NCBI RefSeq assembly: GCF_004342725.1
Contig: NZ_SMCP01000007.1
Location: 1 to 64,000 of the forward strand
Reading direction: 5' to 3'
DNA length: 64,000 nt
Source of the DNA: Testudinibacter aquarius
Lineage (GTDB): Bacteria > Pseudomonadota > Gammaproteobacteria > Enterobacterales > Pasteurellaceae
Below, one piece after another: positions 1-10,621 of the stretch. Numbering within the stretch: position 1 is the stretch's first letter; every line of letters starts with the position of its first letter. Both the position numbers and the translations under genes were made by a program. A model generated the notes under the pieces. The model saw only the letters and a program-made list of their open reading frames with translations. It was not told where the DNA came from and did not search any database.

Positions 1-9
1 GAATATACA

Positions 10-113
10 AGGGGCGGATTATATATCCGCCCGTTTACGAAGTGCGGTATAAGCACTTAATCAATAAAGGAAAAATGCAAAGTGCGGTTCGGGCGAGTGC
101 AATAGCCCTCCAT
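10..113. repeat. REPIN-like palindromic repeat, copy A (right arm decayed)
   Basis: The left arm is a near-perfect palindrome (GGGCGGATTATATATCCGCCC, 12-32 before the last base). It is followed by an internal stretch with two AAGTGCGGT-type uptake signals and then a degraded right arm (CGGGCGAGTGC...). The internal part matches the copy at 17710-17816 almost base for base. No gene is seen in 1-144, which lies downstream of the minus-strand mnmC. The right arm no longer pairs well, so this copy looks decayed. Confidence 0.8.
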
Positions 114-144
114 GCGATCAATCCAAAAAACACAGCCGCTACTC

Positions 145-2184
145 TTATGTCAAAGGCGTTCCTTTCAATAATTTCCTGATCCAAGTGCGGTTTGGGCTGA
201 GGGCTTGCAGGATATCTTCGCCTAGTGGAATCGGTTCGCCTAGAATCTGACAGACTAAGGCTTCAGCCAACAGCGGTGCGGAGGTTAAGCCACGCGATCC
301 GAGTGCAGCCAGCAGGTATAAATTGGGGTGATATGGTGCGGTAGCGATCGGTTGACGGCGCCGACGCAGGTTGAATAGGTTGTGATACACGTTGGCGGTT
401 TGCGCAAAGTTTGGCACACAGCCCATCATCGGAATGCGTTCACGGGTGCTGCAACGCACACCGATACGCGCTAAATTGTCATCTGTCTTAATTTCCGTTA
501 ACCAGTCACAGCCAGCCAGATTCTGTCGTAGTTTGTCAGCGTTTTGCTGTTGTTCTGCGGTACTGAAAGTGCGGTCAGCACTATTTCTCAGGTGGCTGGC
601 GCCAATGCAGTGGCTTTGTTGTGCTTGATCGACCGGTGTTAAATAACCATCGTAGCAGAGCACTGCTTTCAGGTTCTTCAGTTTTTCTCCCGTCGGAATT
701 TGGCTGACTTGTCCGCGCACCGGGTAGAGTGGAAGTTTGCTGGTTTGGTCAAATTGGGTTATTTGATGACCATTAGCCAGAATCACCACTTGATGTTCAA
801 ACTGTGTATTTTGATTAGTAAACAGCTTCCAGTGGTTATTTTCAGCTTGTAAATCGATGATCGATTGCTTGAAATGAATCGTCAGACCGCACTTTTGTAA
901 CTGTTCAAACCCATTTTGCACCAGTTGTTGCGGCGCCAGCCAACCGCCTTTGGGGATAAAAGCGCCATCGCAATTTAATTCAATTCCGCTTAAACGACTC
1001 AGCTCGGCTTGATCGCAAAAATGCAATAAATCGGTGCCCCATTGTTGCTCGATAATGTGGGCTAATTTTTGTTTGACCTTACAGTTGTACGCACAAATTG
1101 CGACCCCTTGCCAGCCGGATTCAAACTCAATACCTTGCTGTACCAGATCTTGCAATTGTTGCAGTGCATAAGCGAAGGCGTAGGCGTAAAAGCGGCTGTT
1201 GCGCAGGTCATCATCACTGAGTTGTGGATAAACCGCACCCTGTTTGTTGCCGGAAGCGTTCATTGCCACTTGTTCATCTTCGCAATACAGCGTGACTTTT
1301 AATCCGCGTTTCAGACAGGAAAGCGCGGTAAACAGTGAGGCGACACCGCCGCCGACAATCGCAATGTCTTGCACTGGATTTGTGTCGCTGACCGCACTTT
1401 GGGCATAATACCAAGGGGCTTTGACAGCTGCACCGGTAACGGCAGATCCGTCCGGTTTATAGCCACACAGCATTTCCCGTTTATGGGCGAATCCTTTGCG
1501 TTTTGTCACCTCGAATCCGGCTTGCTGCAAGCCAATACGCACCGCACTGGCGGCGGTAAAAGTGGCGAACGTAGCATGGGGTTTACTGTAACGATACATC
1601 GCATCATACAGATTTTGCGACCACATTTGTGGGTTTTTGCTCGGCGCAAAACCATCTAAAAACCAAGCATCAATTTTTTGCAGCATGTTATCGCCTAACA
1701 ACGGCAAATTCTCATGAATATCGCCAAACCACAGATCCAGTGCGGTTTCGTCAAAATGCAGGCGGTAGCAGCCTTTTAGGCTTAACGGATAATGCTGTCG
1801 TAAGCGCTGGCTGAGTGCAGCAAACTCAGGAAATGCCTTGTGTGCTTGTTGCAACTGCTCTGGGCTTAATGGGTATTTTTCAAAGGAAATAAAATAGAGC
1901 CGTTTTAAAATATGCTCGGGATATTGCTGCCGAAAACGACGGAATAATTGCGTGCAAGTAAAGAAATTTAATCCAGTACCGAAGCCGCTCTCCGCCACTA
2001 TAAAGTGCGGTTGTGCGTGCTGTTGCCAGCGCTGCTCCAATTGGTTTCCTTCCAGAAAAACATAGCGACTTTCCGCTGCGCCGTTTTGTACCGAAAAATA
2101 GATGTCATCAAACTGTAATGAAATCGGAGTATCATTAGCTTGAAAAGCTAATTGCGGCGCTTGGGTTGTCAGTTTTTTATTCAT
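145..2184 (-). CDS. mnmC: Bifunctional tRNA wobble-uridine modification enzyme MnmC
   Basis: MnmC completes 5-methylaminomethyl-2-thiouridine at tRNA wobble position 34. One domain is an FAD-dependent oxidase that removes the carboxymethyl group; the other is a SAM-dependent methyltransferase. The 679-residue protein has the methyltransferase half first (SAM-binding AESGFGTGLNF near residue 64 and DGFAPSKNPQMW near 175). The FAD domain follows, with the dinucleotide-binding IAIVGGGVASLF near residue 275. Length and domain order fit full-length MnmC. It is divergent from fabB, the same arrangement as in E. coli. The ATG at 2184 has only a weak ribosome binding site. The gene contains several uptake signal sequences, usual for Pasteurellaceae core genes. 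Confidence 0.96.
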   Translation of the reverse strand: MNKKLTTQAPQLAFQANDTPISLQFDDIYFSVQNGAAESRYVFLEGNQLEQRWQQHAQPHFIVAESGFGTGLNFFTCTQLFRRFRQQYPEHILKRLYFISFEKYPLSPEQLQQAHKAFPEFAALSQRLRQHYPLSLKGCYRLHFDETALDLWFGDIHENLPLLGDNMLQKIDAWFLDGFAPSKNPQMWSQNLYDAMYRYSKPHATFATFTAASAVRIGLQQAGFEVTKRKGFAHKREMLCGYKPDGSAVTGAAVKAPWYYAQSAVSDTNPVQDIAIVGGGVASLFTALSCLKRGLKVTLYCEDEQVAMNASGNKQGAVYPQLSDDDLRNSRFYAYAFAYALQQLQDLVQQGIEFESGWQGVAICAYNCKVKQKLAHIIEQQWGTDLLHFCDQAELSRLSGIELNCDGAFIPKGGWLAPQQLVQNGFEQLQKCGLTIHFKQSIIDLQAENNHWKLFTNQNTQFEHQVVILANGHQITQFDQTSKLPLYPVRGQVSQIPTGEKLKNLKAVLCYDGYLTPVDQAQQSHCIGASHLRNSADRTFSTAEQQQNADKLRQNLAGCDWLTEIKTDDNLARIGVRCSTRERIPMMGCVPNFAQTANVYHNLFNLRRRRQPIATAPYHPNLYLLAALGSRGLTSAPLLAEALVCQILGEPIPLGEDILQALSPNRTWIRKLLKGTPLT

Positions 2185-2451
2185 GGTGGTCGATATTGAT
2201 CTTGGATTGATAGCTGAAGATTACGGTACGCTATTTTAACCGTTATTAGAATAGAGATGTTGCGTTAAAATCATACTAACGACTTTTTGCATAAAAAATG
2301 TGCAAAAATAGTGACTGAAGGTAATTAAAACTTGCAATATTCTATTTTCATAGTAATTTATTCAGCTAACAGTTGTACGTTGAAATTTGTTCCGCAATAA
2401 GCGGGTCAGTTTGAAAAAATATTACGTTTTGATGAAGGAAGGTTGGAGTAA

Positions 2452-3669
2452 ATGAAAAGAGCAGTGATCACCGGTTATGGCATTATTTCGAGTATTGGTA
2501 ATAATAAAGCGGAAGTGCTGGCTGCTTTGCAGCAAGGTAAATCCGGTATTACCAGTGTGCCGGAATTCATTGAGATCGGTATGCGAAGCCATGTTGCCGG
2601 CACCATCAAATTGAATCCGGCGGAATTGATTGACCGTAAAGTGATGCGTTTTATGGGTGATGCAGCGGCGTATGCCTATTTGTCGATGCAGGAAGCCATT
2701 GAACATGCCGGTTTGGCGGCGGAGCAAGTCTCAAATGATCGCACCGGCTTGGTGATTGGCGCCGGCACCGGCTCTGCACATAATCAAATCGTTGCAGCAG
2801 ATGCGATGCGCGGTCCACGTGGGGTGAAAGCCATTGGTCCTTATGCGGTCACTAAAACCATGGCATCCAGTGTTTCCGCTTGTTTGGCTACGCCATTCAA
2901 GATTCGTGGTGTGAATTACAGCATCAGCTCAGCTTGCGCTACTTCAGCGCACTGTATCGGGCATGCGGTGGAATTGATCCAATTAGGCAAGCAAGATGTG
3001 GTGTTTGCCGGCGGTGCAGAAGAATTGGCATGGGAATGCGCCTGTGAGTTTGATGCCATGGGTGCATTGTCAACCAAATACAATGACTGCCCGGAAAAAG
3101 CTTCGCGCACCTATGATGCGGCACGTGACGGTTTTGTCATTTCCGGCGGCGGCGGTGTGGTCGTGGTTGAGGAACTGGAGCACGCCTTGGCGCGTGGCGC
3201 TACGATTTATGCGGAAGTTGTCGGCTATGGCGCTTCTTCCGACGGTTATGACATGGTGGCACCGAGCGGTGAAGGCGCAGCACGCTGTATGCGCCAAGCG
3301 ATGGCAAGCGTAGATACACCGATCGATTATTTAAATGTACACGGCACGTCAACCCCGGTTGGAGATGTGAAAGAACTGGAAGCGGTGCGTGAAGTGTTTG
3401 GTGACAATACACCGGCGATTTCGTCGACCAAAGCGATGAGCGGCCATTCGTTGGGTGCAGCAGGTGTGCACGAAGCAATTTATTCATTGTTAATGCTGAA
3501 CCACGATTTTATTGCACCGAGCATCAATATTGACGAATTGGACGAAAAAGCACAGGGCATGAATATTGTAACTGAAGCGCAGTTGGATAAAAAACTGGAC
3601 ACGGTGATGTCAAACAGCTTCGGCTTCGGCGGCACCAATGCGACCTTGATTTTCAAGCGTTATGAGTAA
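2452..3669 (+). CDS. fabB: 3-oxoacyl-ACP synthase I (KAS I) FabB
   Basis: Beta-ketoacyl-ACP synthase I condenses malonyl-ACP with acyl-ACP in fatty acid elongation and is needed for unsaturated fatty acid synthesis. The 405-residue cytosolic thiolase-fold protein shows the catalytic triad: Cys162 in [12 protein letters not shown], His297 in [11 protein letters not shown] and His332 in GHSLGAAG. A glycine-rich C-terminus ([10 protein letters not shown]) is present. A GGAAGGTTGGAG-like ribosome binding site precedes the ATG. The specific call FabB rather than FabF rests on length, overall resemblance and the conserved mnmC neighbour. Confidence 0.95.
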   Translation: MKRAVITGYGIISSIGNNKAEVLAALQQGKSGITSVPEFIEIGMRSHVAGTIKLNPAELIDRKVMRFMGDAAAYAYLSMQEAIEHAGLAAEQVSNDRTGLVIGAGTGSAHNQIVAADAMRGPRGVKAIGPYAVTKTMASSVSACLATPFKIRGVNYSISSACATSAHCIGHAVELIQLGKQDVVFAGGAEELAWECACEFDAMGALSTKYNDCPEKASRTYDAARDGFVISGGGGVVVVEELEHALARGATIYAEVVGYGASSDGYDMVAPSGEGAARCMRQAMASVDTPIDYLNVHGTSTPVGDVKELEAVREVFGDNTPAISSTKAMSGHSLGAAGVHEAIYSLLMLNHDFIAPSINIDELDEKAQGMNIVTEAQLDKKLDTVMSNSFGFGGTNATLIFKRYE

Positions 3670-3672
3670 ATC

Positions 3673-3774
3673 GATTATTGACAAAAATATTTGATCAGAC
3701 AAAGTAGGAGCGGATTAACTATCCGCCCCAACTTTTACAATATTAATTTAAGTGTTCTAACTTTGTCAGCAATC
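3673..3774. repeat. Short TIR-bearing palindromic element with solo REP arm (copy D)
   Basis: This sits just after fabB. Ends GATTATTGACAAAA and CTTTGTCAGCAATC are imperfect inverted repeats. They enclose one palindromic arm (GTAGGAGCGGATTAACTATCCGCCCC, 3704-3729) and an AT-rich stretch CTTTTACAATATTAAT. The same outer sequences surround the two-armed copy at 17678-17859, so the two loci are homologous with different central parts. The rest of 3670-3953 holds no gene; it should carry the tehA promoter, which I could not define. Confidence 0.7.
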
Positions 3775-3953
3775 TGTATTTGCTTTATAACAATCTGTTA
3801 TTTTATCGGTAATTCTCTCCTCATTCTGTTTAATAAGACATCTTTATACTTTTCCTTAATCTTTTAAGATTTCTTTCCTATATGCTTTCAACTAAGATAG
3901 CGCAATTAGAAATTATCAGTGGCTCAGCATTGATATACGGTAGAGATTAAAAA

Positions 3954-4916
3954 ATGAATCAACCAACATTAAAACCATTTCCCGTTCCTGTCAGCTATTT
4001 TGGCATTACATTAGGACTATTTGCCATAGGGTTGGCATGGCGGCATGCACAGCTACTGTTTCCTGAGATTTCACCCTTGATCGCTGATATTATTCTGTTT
4101 GTCAGCGGTATTGTGTGGTTATTGTTGCTCGGCGTTTACCTTGCCAAATGGGTGATTGCCGCCAATAGTGCGCGGGAAGAGTTGCAGCATTTGGTCGTTT
4201 GCTGCTTTATCAGTTTGATCCCGATCACAACAATGCTATTGGGTATGGCGCTATTACATGTGATTTACCCGGTTGCATTATGGTTGATTCTACTTGGTAC
4301 GCTAGGGCAGCTGTTGTTTGCCGCGTACCGCTCTGCCGGGCTATGGCGTGGCATACACAAAGCAGAAGCGACGACACCCGTGATTTATTTGCCGACAGTG
4401 GCTGCCAATTTTGTCAGTGCTATCGGGTTGAGCGAATTAGGCTATGTTTCATGGGGGATGTTATTTTTTGGTATGGCAATGCTCTCTTGGTTGACGCTGG
4501 AGCCGGCAGTATTGCAGCGTCTACGCAATTTGGGGGCGCTTGATGAAGCCATTCGCCCGGTGATCGGTATTCAGCTAGCACCGGCATTTGTTGCCGGGAA
4601 TGCTTATTTTCATCTGAACGGTGGCGAAGTTGATGCGCTGAGTCTAGCATTGCTTGGCTACGGACTATTACAGTTCGTCTTTTTGGCACGCTTGCTTCCT
4701 TGGATTTATGCTAAAGGCTTCACGATGGGATTTTGGGGCTTCTCATTCGGGTTGGGGTCACTCGCCAATGTGGGACTATACTTAACACAGATGACAAACG
4801 GGCAGGGAATTGCCGAATTAGGTCTGATTTTATTTGTACTCGGCAATATCGGCATTGCTTTGTTGCTGATTGGAACGCTGATTCGTATTGCTCAAGGGCG
4901 CTTTTTGCTAAAATAA
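3954..4916 (+). CDS. tehA: TehA-like tellurite-resistance/dicarboxylate transporter (TDT family)
   Basis: A polytopic inner-membrane protein of 320 residues with about ten hydrophobic segments. It resembles E. coli TehA throughout: an opening PVSYFGITLGLFAIGLAWR segment, then SLIPITTMLLG, ATTPVIYLPTVAANF and SLEPAVLQRLR. Family members are trimeric SLAC1-like anion channels or transporters, and overexpressed TehA contributes to tellurite resistance; the physiological substrate is uncertain. In E. coli tehA and tehB are adjacent. Here the tehB homologue is about 46 kb away, so they are not co-transcribed. Confidence 0.88.
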   Translation: MNQPTLKPFPVPVSYFGITLGLFAIGLAWRHAQLLFPEISPLIADIILFVSGIVWLLLLGVYLAKWVIAANSAREELQHLVVCCFISLIPITTMLLGMALLHVIYPVALWLILLGTLGQLLFAAYRSAGLWRGIHKAEATTPVIYLPTVAANFVSAIGLSELGYVSWGMLFFGMAMLSWLTLEPAVLQRLRNLGALDEAIRPVIGIQLAPAFVAGNAYFHLNGGEVDALSLALLGYGLLQFVFLARLLPWIYAKGFTMGFWGFSFGLGSLANVGLYLTQMTNGQGIAELGLILFVLGNIGIALLLIGTLIRIAQGRFLLK

Positions 4917-5016
4917 AGCGTCGCTAATCCGATTCAAATCTGTAAAAAATCGTGAAAATCAGGTAATCTAACGGAAATTTGTTTTTTTATTTTTTATTGC
5001 CATCGGAATAACAATA

Positions 5017-5508
5017 ATGTCAAAAAAATTAATCAAAGCACTTGATGCTATTGATCTTAACATTCTGGATGAACTTCAGCGTAACGGCAAGATTTCCAAT
5101 ATTGATTTATCACGCAAGGTCGGATTGTCGCCGACGCCTTGCTTAGAGCGGGTGCGTCGTTTGGAAAAACAGGGGATCATCACGGGCTATCGGGCGCTGT
5201 TGAATCCGGAGCTATTGGATTCTGCGCTGTTGGTGATTGTTGAAATCACGTTGGTGCGCGGCAAGCCGGATGTTTTTGAAGAGTTCAATAAAGCGGTGCA
5301 AAAACTGGATGAAATTCAAGAGTGCCACTTGGTGTCGGGGGATTTTGATTACCTGCTGAAAACACGAGTGGCGGATATGGCAGCATACCGTAAATTGCTG
5401 GGTACAACCTTGCTACACCTGCCGGGCGTGAACGACACCCGCACTTATGTTGTCATGGAAGAAGTGAAACAAACCAATTACCTGCAATTGAAAGCGAAAA
5501 CCCAATAA
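5017..5508 (+). CDS. lrp: Leucine-responsive regulatory protein Lrp
   Basis: A 163-residue Lrp/AsnC-family DNA-binding regulator that senses leucine and controls amino-acid and transport genes. The N-terminal winged HTH (DLNILDELQRNGKISNIDLS, then VGLSPTPCLERVRRLEKQG) is followed by a RAM effector/oligomerization domain. That domain includes ECHLVSGDFDYLLK and LPGVNDTRTYVVMEEVK. Length matches E. coli Lrp (164). It lies 12 bp upstream of ftsK on the same strand, the conserved lrp-ftsK-lolA-rarA order. Confidence 0.95.
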   Translation: MSKKLIKALDAIDLNILDELQRNGKISNIDLSRKVGLSPTPCLERVRRLEKQGIITGYRALLNPELLDSALLVIVEITLVRGKPDVFEEFNKAVQKLDEIQECHLVSGDFDYLLKTRVADMAAYRKLLGTTLLHLPGVNDTRTYVVMEEVKQTNYLQLKAKTQ

Positions 5509-5520
5509 AAGACCTAAACC

Positions 5521-8358
5521 ATGATTCGACACCTTCGACCACAATATACGGCTAAGCAGTATATTATTGAAATTATTCTCGGGCTGATAGTACTGTTCGG
5601 CGTGTATCTTATTATCGCTTGGTCTAGTTACAGCCCTTATGATAACGGCTGGACAGTTGCCAGCCCGCAGCAACAACCCTTAAATAAAGCCGGTGCTTTT
5701 GGTGCTTGGTGTATAGATTTGCTGTTTGCGCTGTTTGGCTCGGTTGCCAATATTATTCCGTTTGTAGTGGTCGTTTCTTCGATCTTACTGCTGCGTAATC
5801 GTTGGCGTGATCAATTCAGCAAAGGGCGGGCTTTACTGCGACTGTTCGGGTTTTTATTATTGTTATGCGGATTGACATCATTAGCCGCATTGCTACTTTC
5901 TAATAGCGATACCTACCTTGCCGGTGGTGTGCTGGGCGGTTGGTTGATCCAAAGTCTGTATCCGTCATTGGGCATGTTCGGTAGTTTTATGGCTGGCTTT
6001 AGTGCTACGGTAGTCGGTTTTATTCTGAGTTCAGGTATGTCTTTGATCATGCTTTTAGTCAGCGCTTATCAATGGCTGACTGCCAAATATGACGAAGAAG
6101 ATGAAGATGATGAGCGTAACCAAGCCACGCCGCAGCCAGAGTCGCCGGTCGGCGAACTTTCCGAGCCGGCAGTTTCGGCGGGTTCGGTTGAACAGTTGGA
6201 AGAAATTTTCTTGCCTGACAGTGTGTTGCAAGCAAGAAAAGCTGCTGTTAATCGTGCGACAGAATCTCAATTGAGTGCAAAACTATCTGATGAAGCTCAA
6301 CGTCAGGCAGCGCCTCCGATCATTGTCGGGTTGAATGAGACTGTACCTTCGACAGCCGATCAACCTCGTGATACGAGACTTTCGGCTGAGGCGTTACCGC
6401 GCTTTGGTAATTATCAGATCGAACAAACCACTGAACTACCGAAAGTGTCGATTGCAGCAAGCGCAGTAGCGCAAGCGAACGATCCAACGTTAAGCAATCT
6501 TAATCTGCCAGAAATGGAAGGTATGCCGAAAATCAGTTTGGCAACAGCTACCTCAATATCAAAGGATACCGAAAATACGATAGCCGCTGGTGCTACACTC
6601 AATTCAGCTTCAGAAAATACTGTTTCAGAAAATACTGTTGAAGAGCCGGATGAAGAGTTAATCAACGATTTGGCACGCCAGTTTGCCGAGCGTGAACAAC
6701 AACGTTTGGCGCAAATGCAGCAAGCGGCACAAGCACTGAATGCGGAAAAAGAGTTGCAGGTGATCTTAAATCACGAGGATGCGGCGCAAGCGAAAGCGAC
6801 ACCAAACTACAAACCGTATGAAAATAGCTTGATACATCCATTGTTACAACCAAAAGTGAGCCACAGCGGCAAACCGACTACACCGTTGCCAAGTTTGGAT
6901 TTGTTGGAGCAGCGCAAAGCCGAACAGCAAGACATCAGCCGCGAGGAAATCGACGAAACTTCCGCACAGATCGAACATCAACTGCGCAATTTTAATGTTA
7001 AAGCCAAAGTGCAGAGTGTGTTGGTCGGACCGGTGGTTACTCGTTATGAATTGGAGTTGGAGCCGGGTACTAAAGCCTCGAAAGTCAGCGGGTTGGATAC
7101 CGACTTGGCGCGAGCCTTAATGTTCCGTTCGATCCGTGTGGCGGAAGTGATTCCGGGCAAGCCCTATATCGGTATCGAAACGCCGAATCTGCGTCGTCAA
7201 ACCGTGAGTTTGCGTGATGTGCTGGCGAGCAAGCAATTCAACCAAAGCAATGCTATTTTACCGCTCGCTTTGGGCAAAGACATCAGCGGTGAACCGATTG
7301 TAGTTGATCTGGCGAAAATGCCGCACTTGTTGGTTGCCGGTTCGACCGGATCGGGCAAATCGGTCGGGGTCAACAGCATGATTTTAAGTCTGCTGTATAA
7401 ACGCAAACCGGAAGAGGTGCGTTTTATCATGATTGACCCGAAAGTGGTGGAGTTGTCGATTTATAATGATATACCGCACTTGCTGACCGAAGTGGTGACC
7501 GACATGAAAAAAGCCGCCAATGCGTTGCGTTGGTGTGTAGACGAGATGGAACGCCGCTATCAATTGCTGTCGTCGTTGTATGTGCGCAATATCGAAGGTT
7601 TCAACGGCAAGATTGACGAAGCGGAAGCGATGAATCTGCCGATTCCAAATCCGACCTGGCGCCCGGGTGATACTATGGACAGCATGCCACCGACGTTGGA
7701 AAAATTGAGTTATATCGTGGTGATTGTCGATGAATTTGCCGATTTGTTGATGGTTGCCGGAAAACAAGTGGAAGAACTGATCGCCCGCTTGGCGCAAAAA
7801 GCGCGTGCGGTGGGGATTCATTTGATTTTGGCAACGCAACGTCCGTCGGTCGATGTGATCACCGGCTTGATTAAAGCCAATATTCCGAGCCGAATTGCGT
7901 TTACCGTCGCTAGTAAAATCGACTCGCGCACTATTCTGGATCAAGGCGGTGCGGAAGCGCTGTTAGGGCGTGGCGATATGTTGTATTCGGGACAAGGTTC
8001 GTCCGAACTGATTCGGGTGCACGGCGCTTTTATGAGCGATGAAGAGGTCAACAAAGTGGCTGACGACTGGCGCGCGCGCGGCAAGCCGCAGTATCTGGAT
8101 GATATTGTGGTCTCGCAAGAAGAAGAGAGCAGCGAAAGTGCGGTTGGCGCTGATGATGATATTGATGAGTTGTTTGACTCGGTGGTGGAATATGTGCTGA
8201 CAACCGGCACAACCTCAATCTCTTCGATTCAGCGCAATTTCAAACTGGGCTTTAACCGTGCGGCGCGGATTGTCGATCAAATGGAAGCACAAGGGATTCT
8301 CTCTTCGCCGAATAACGGCAAGCGGGAAATTTTGGCACCACGTAATCAGTATGATTAG
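5521..8358 (+). CDS. ftsK: DNA translocase FtsK
   Basis: A divisome-anchored, DNA-pumping motor that aligns dif sites for XerCD recombination and helps septation. The 945-residue protein has four N-terminal membrane segments (within about residues 15-185). A low-complexity Pro/Glu/Ala-rich linker of roughly 270 residues follows, then the RecA-like motor. Walker A is GSTGSGKS near residue 607 and Walker B is [12 protein letters not shown] near 732. The C-terminal gamma winged helix ([21 protein letters not shown]...) binds KOPS. The linker is shorter than in E. coli FtsK (1329 aa), as in other Pasteurellaceae. It contains a 15-bp tandem duplication at 6610-6639. Confidence 0.97.
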   Translation: MIRHLRPQYTAKQYIIEIILGLIVLFGVYLIIAWSSYSPYDNGWTVASPQQQPLNKAGAFGAWCIDLLFALFGSVANIIPFVVVVSSILLLRNRWRDQFSKGRALLRLFGFLLLLCGLTSLAALLLSNSDTYLAGGVLGGWLIQSLYPSLGMFGSFMAGFSATVVGFILSSGMSLIMLLVSAYQWLTAKYDEEDEDDERNQATPQPESPVGELSEPAVSAGSVEQLEEIFLPDSVLQARKAAVNRATESQLSAKLSDEAQRQAAPPIIVGLNETVPSTADQPRDTRLSAEALPRFGNYQIEQTTELPKVSIAASAVAQANDPTLSNLNLPEMEGMPKISLATATSISKDTENTIAAGATLNSASENTVSENTVEEPDEELINDLARQFAEREQQRLAQMQQAAQALNAEKELQVILNHEDAAQAKATPNYKPYENSLIHPLLQPKVSHSGKPTTPLPSLDLLEQRKAEQQDISREEIDETSAQIEHQLRNFNVKAKVQSVLVGPVVTRYELELEPGTKASKVSGLDTDLARALMFRSIRVAEVIPGKPYIGIETPNLRRQTVSLRDVLASKQFNQSNAILPLALGKDISGEPIVVDLAKMPHLLVAGSTGSGKSVGVNSMILSLLYKRKPEEVRFIMIDPKVVELSIYNDIPHLLTEVVTDMKKAANALRWCVDEMERRYQLLSSLYVRNIEGFNGKIDEAEAMNLPIPNPTWRPGDTMDSMPPTLEKLSYIVVIVDEFADLLMVAGKQVEELIARLAQKARAVGIHLILATQRPSVDVITGLIKANIPSRIAFTVASKIDSRTILDQGGAEALLGRGDMLYSGQGSSELIRVHGAFMSDEEVNKVADDWRARGKPQYLDDIVVSQEEESSESAVGADDDIDELFDSVVEYVLTTGTTSISSIQRNFKLGFNRAARIVDQMEAQGILSSPNNGKREILAPRNQYD
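6610..6639 (+). repeat. 15-bp in-frame tandem duplication in ftsK linker
   Basis: Two perfect copies of TCAGAAAATACTGTT lie in tandem and encode SENTV twice within the disordered FtsK linker. Each copy preserves the reading frame, so copy-number change would only alter linker length. Confidence 0.85.
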
Positions 8359-8381
8359 GGCTGTTGATTTTTATGATAAAA

Positions 8382-8489
8382 GTAGGGGCGGATTAACTAT
8401 CCGCCCGAACCGCACTTTGCATTTTTCCATTATAGATTAAATGCTTATGCCGCACTCCGTAAACGAGCGGATATATAATTCGCCCCTAC
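8382..8489. repeat. REPIN-like inverted palindrome pair, copy C
   Basis: This lies between ftsK and lolA. Two palindromic arms face each other: GTAGGGGCGGATTAACTATCCGCCCG at 8382-8407 and its counterpart ending CGCCCCTAC at 8464-8489. The internal region holds one full uptake signal (ACCGCACTT) and one near-match. It is the reverse complement of the arrangement in the copies at 10-113 and 17710-17816. As RNA the whole unit would fold into a long hairpin with two cruciform ends. Confidence 0.85.
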
Positions 8490-8582
8490 ATTGCCTAATA
8501 ACCAAAATTGATTTAAGAACCTATGACGAAATCCATTGTCTTATTTGTACGCAACTTGATTAAACGTATTAAAGGAAAGAAC

Positions 8583-9212
8583 ATGAAATATCTGAACAAA
8601 ACCGCACTTTTACGCCACACTGCACTTGCGGCATTGCTGTTTTCAGCCACGGCGAATGTGTGGGCAGCGGCAGTCGATGAATTGCAACAGCGCTTGGCGG
8701 AAGTGGGTTCTTACAGTGCCGATTTCAACCAACGAGTGACCAGTGCTGACGGTAAGTTGGTGCAGGAAGGCAGCGGTAAATTTCAGGTGAAACGTCCGAA
8801 CCTGTTCCGTCTGGACAGCAAAAAGCCGCAAGAAACGCAAATTATCGCCGACGGCAAAACGCTGTGGTATTACGATCCGTTTGTACAGCAAGTCACCGCA
8901 CGCAAGGTGTCAGAAGCGATTGATAACACCCCGTTTATCCTGTTGACCAGCAATGATCCGAAGCAATGGAACAACTATACGGTCACACAAAAAGATGATA
9001 CTTTTACCCTGACGCCAAAAGCCAAAGATAGTGCGATCAAACGCTTCGAAGTGCGGATCGACAACAACGGTTTGTTGCGTAATTTCAGCACCGTCGAACA
9101 AGACGGACAGGCGAATTTGTATATGCTGCGTAATATGAATAATGTGACGTTGGACAATAAATTGTTTCAGTTTAGCGTACCGAAAGGGGTGGAACTGGAT
9201 GATCAGCGCTGA
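8583..9212 (+). CDS. lolA: Outer-membrane lipoprotein carrier protein LolA
   Basis: A periplasmic chaperone that takes lipoproteins from LolCDE and hands them to LolB. From ATG 8583 the protein has 209 residues: a signal peptide with hydrophobic core [16 protein letters not shown] (cleavage probably after VWA), then the LolA beta-barrel fold. Characteristic stretches are [31 protein letters not shown] and [17 protein letters not shown]. The frame is open upstream to 8523, but AAAGGAAAG sits just before 8583 and the signal peptide starts there. An 11-bp tandem repeat (CAGCGTTAAGT) lies just after the stop codon. Confidence 0.95.
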   Translation: MKYLNKTALLRHTALAALLFSATANVWAAAVDELQQRLAEVGSYSADFNQRVTSADGKLVQEGSGKFQVKRPNLFRLDSKKPQETQIIADGKTLWYYDPFVQQVTARKVSEAIDNTPFILLTSNDPKQWNNYTVTQKDDTFTLTPKAKDSAIKRFEVRIDNNGLLRNFSTVEQDGQANLYMLRNMNNVTLDNKLFQFSVPKGVELDDQR

Positions 9213-9253
9213 GCCAGCGTTAAGTCAGCGTTAAGTTAACAGGGAACAAGAGC

Positions 9254-10597
9254 GTGAATAATCTCTCGTTTGATTTTGCCGAAAGTGATTTCCGTCCGCT
9301 GGCGGCACGGATGCGCCCGACTACGCTGGACAACTATTTCGGGCAGTCGCATTTGCTGGCAGCGGGCAAACCGCTGCGCAAAGCGATTGACGCCGGGCAC
9401 ATTCACTCAATGATTTTGTGGGGGCCGCCCGGCACCGGCAAAACCACCTTGGCGGAAATTTTGGCGCAGCGGATTAATGCCGAAGTGGAACGTATTTCAG
9501 CGGTCACCGGCGGGGTGAAAGAGATTCGCGAAGCGATTGAACGAGCCAGACAGAACAAACAAGCCGACCGCCGTACCATTTTATTTGTCGATGAAGTCCA
9601 CCGTTTCAACAAAAGCCAGCAAGACGCATTTCTGCCGCACATTGAGGACGGCACGATTATTTTTGTTGGTGCCACCACCGAAAATCCCTCGTTTGAACTG
9701 AACAGTGCTTTGCTGTCCCGTGCCAGAGTGTATCTGCTCAAAGCGCTGAGCCAAACCGAAATTCAACAAGTGCTGCAACATGCACTGAGTGACAGCAAGT
9801 GCGGTCTGGGCGGAGAACACGTTCAATTGGAAGAGAATTTACTGGCGATATTAGCTGAATATGTCAATGGTGATGCGCGTTTAGCCCTGAATTGCCTCGA
9901 ATTAATGGTCGATATGGCAGATGAAATTGACGGCAAAAAGCAACTTACCCAAGCCCTGCTGATTGAAGTTTTAGGTGAGCGGCAAGCTCGCTTTGATAAG
10001 CAGGGGGATCGTTATTACGATTTGATTTCGGCAGTGCATAAATCGATTCGTGGCTCTGCGCCGGATGCGGCACTGTATTGGTATGCCCGCATTATCACCG
10101 CCGGTGGTGATCCGCTGTATGTGGCGCGCCGTTTGTTGGCGATTGCTTCGGAAGATGTCGGCAATGCCGATCCGCGCGCAATGCAAGTGGCACTCAGCGC
10201 GTGGGATTGCTTCACCCGTGTCGGCGCTGCCGAAGGTGAACGGGCGATTGCACAAGCGATAGTGTATTTGGCGGTGGCGCCGAAAAGTAATGCGGTGTAT
10301 CAAGCTTTCAACACTGCCAAACAACAGGCAACTCAATTCCCTGACTATGACGTGCCACCGCATTTGCGTAATGCCCCGACCAAGCTAATGAAATCACTCG
10401 GCTATGGCGTGGAATACCGTTATGCCCACCATGAAGAACACGCCTATGCCGCAGGGGAAAACTATTTTCCGCCCGAGCTGAAAGACAGTCGCTATTATTT
10501 CCCGAGCGAGCGTGGCGTGGAAGCCAAAATTAAGCAGAAACTGGATTGGCTGGCACAACTCGATCAACAAAGTGACAAAGTGCGGTATCAAGATTAA
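9254..10597 (+). CDS. rarA: Replication-associated recombination protein RarA (MgsA)
   Basis: An AAA+ ATPase related to clamp loaders and RuvB that acts at stalled replication forks and interacts with SSB. The 447-residue protein has Walker [10 protein letters not shown] near residue 56, Walker [26 protein letters not shown] near 112, and sensor 1 [14 protein letters not shown]-terminal tetramerization region contains [15 protein letters not shown]. It starts at GTG 9254 with AGGGAA eight bases upstream. It follows lolA, as in E. coli. Confidence 0.95.
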   Translation: MNNLSFDFAESDFRPLAARMRPTTLDNYFGQSHLLAAGKPLRKAIDAGHIHSMILWGPPGTGKTTLAEILAQRINAEVERISAVTGGVKEIREAIERARQNKQADRRTILFVDEVHRFNKSQQDAFLPHIEDGTIIFVGATTENPSFELNSALLSRARVYLLKALSQTEIQQVLQHALSDSKCGLGGEHVQLEENLLAILAEYVNGDARLALNCLELMVDMADEIDGKKQLTQALLIEVLGERQARFDKQGDRYYDLISAVHKSIRGSAPDAALYWYARIITAGGDPLYVARRLLAIASEDVGNADPRAMQVALSAWDCFTRVGAAEGERAIAQAIVYLAVAPKSNAVYQAFNTAKQQATQFPDYDVPPHLRNAPTKLMKSLGYGVEYRYAHHEEHAYAAGENYFPPELKDSRYYFPSERGVEAKIKQKLDWLAQLDQQSDKVRYQD

Positions 10598-10621
10598 TCA
10601 ACTCGAATTAAGGAGAAAGAG

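Noticed and set aside
7384-7944. 186-codon open frame antisense to ftsK
   Set aside because: It mirrors the conserved motor domain of FtsK and has His/Arg-rich low-complexity translation typical of an antisense frame.
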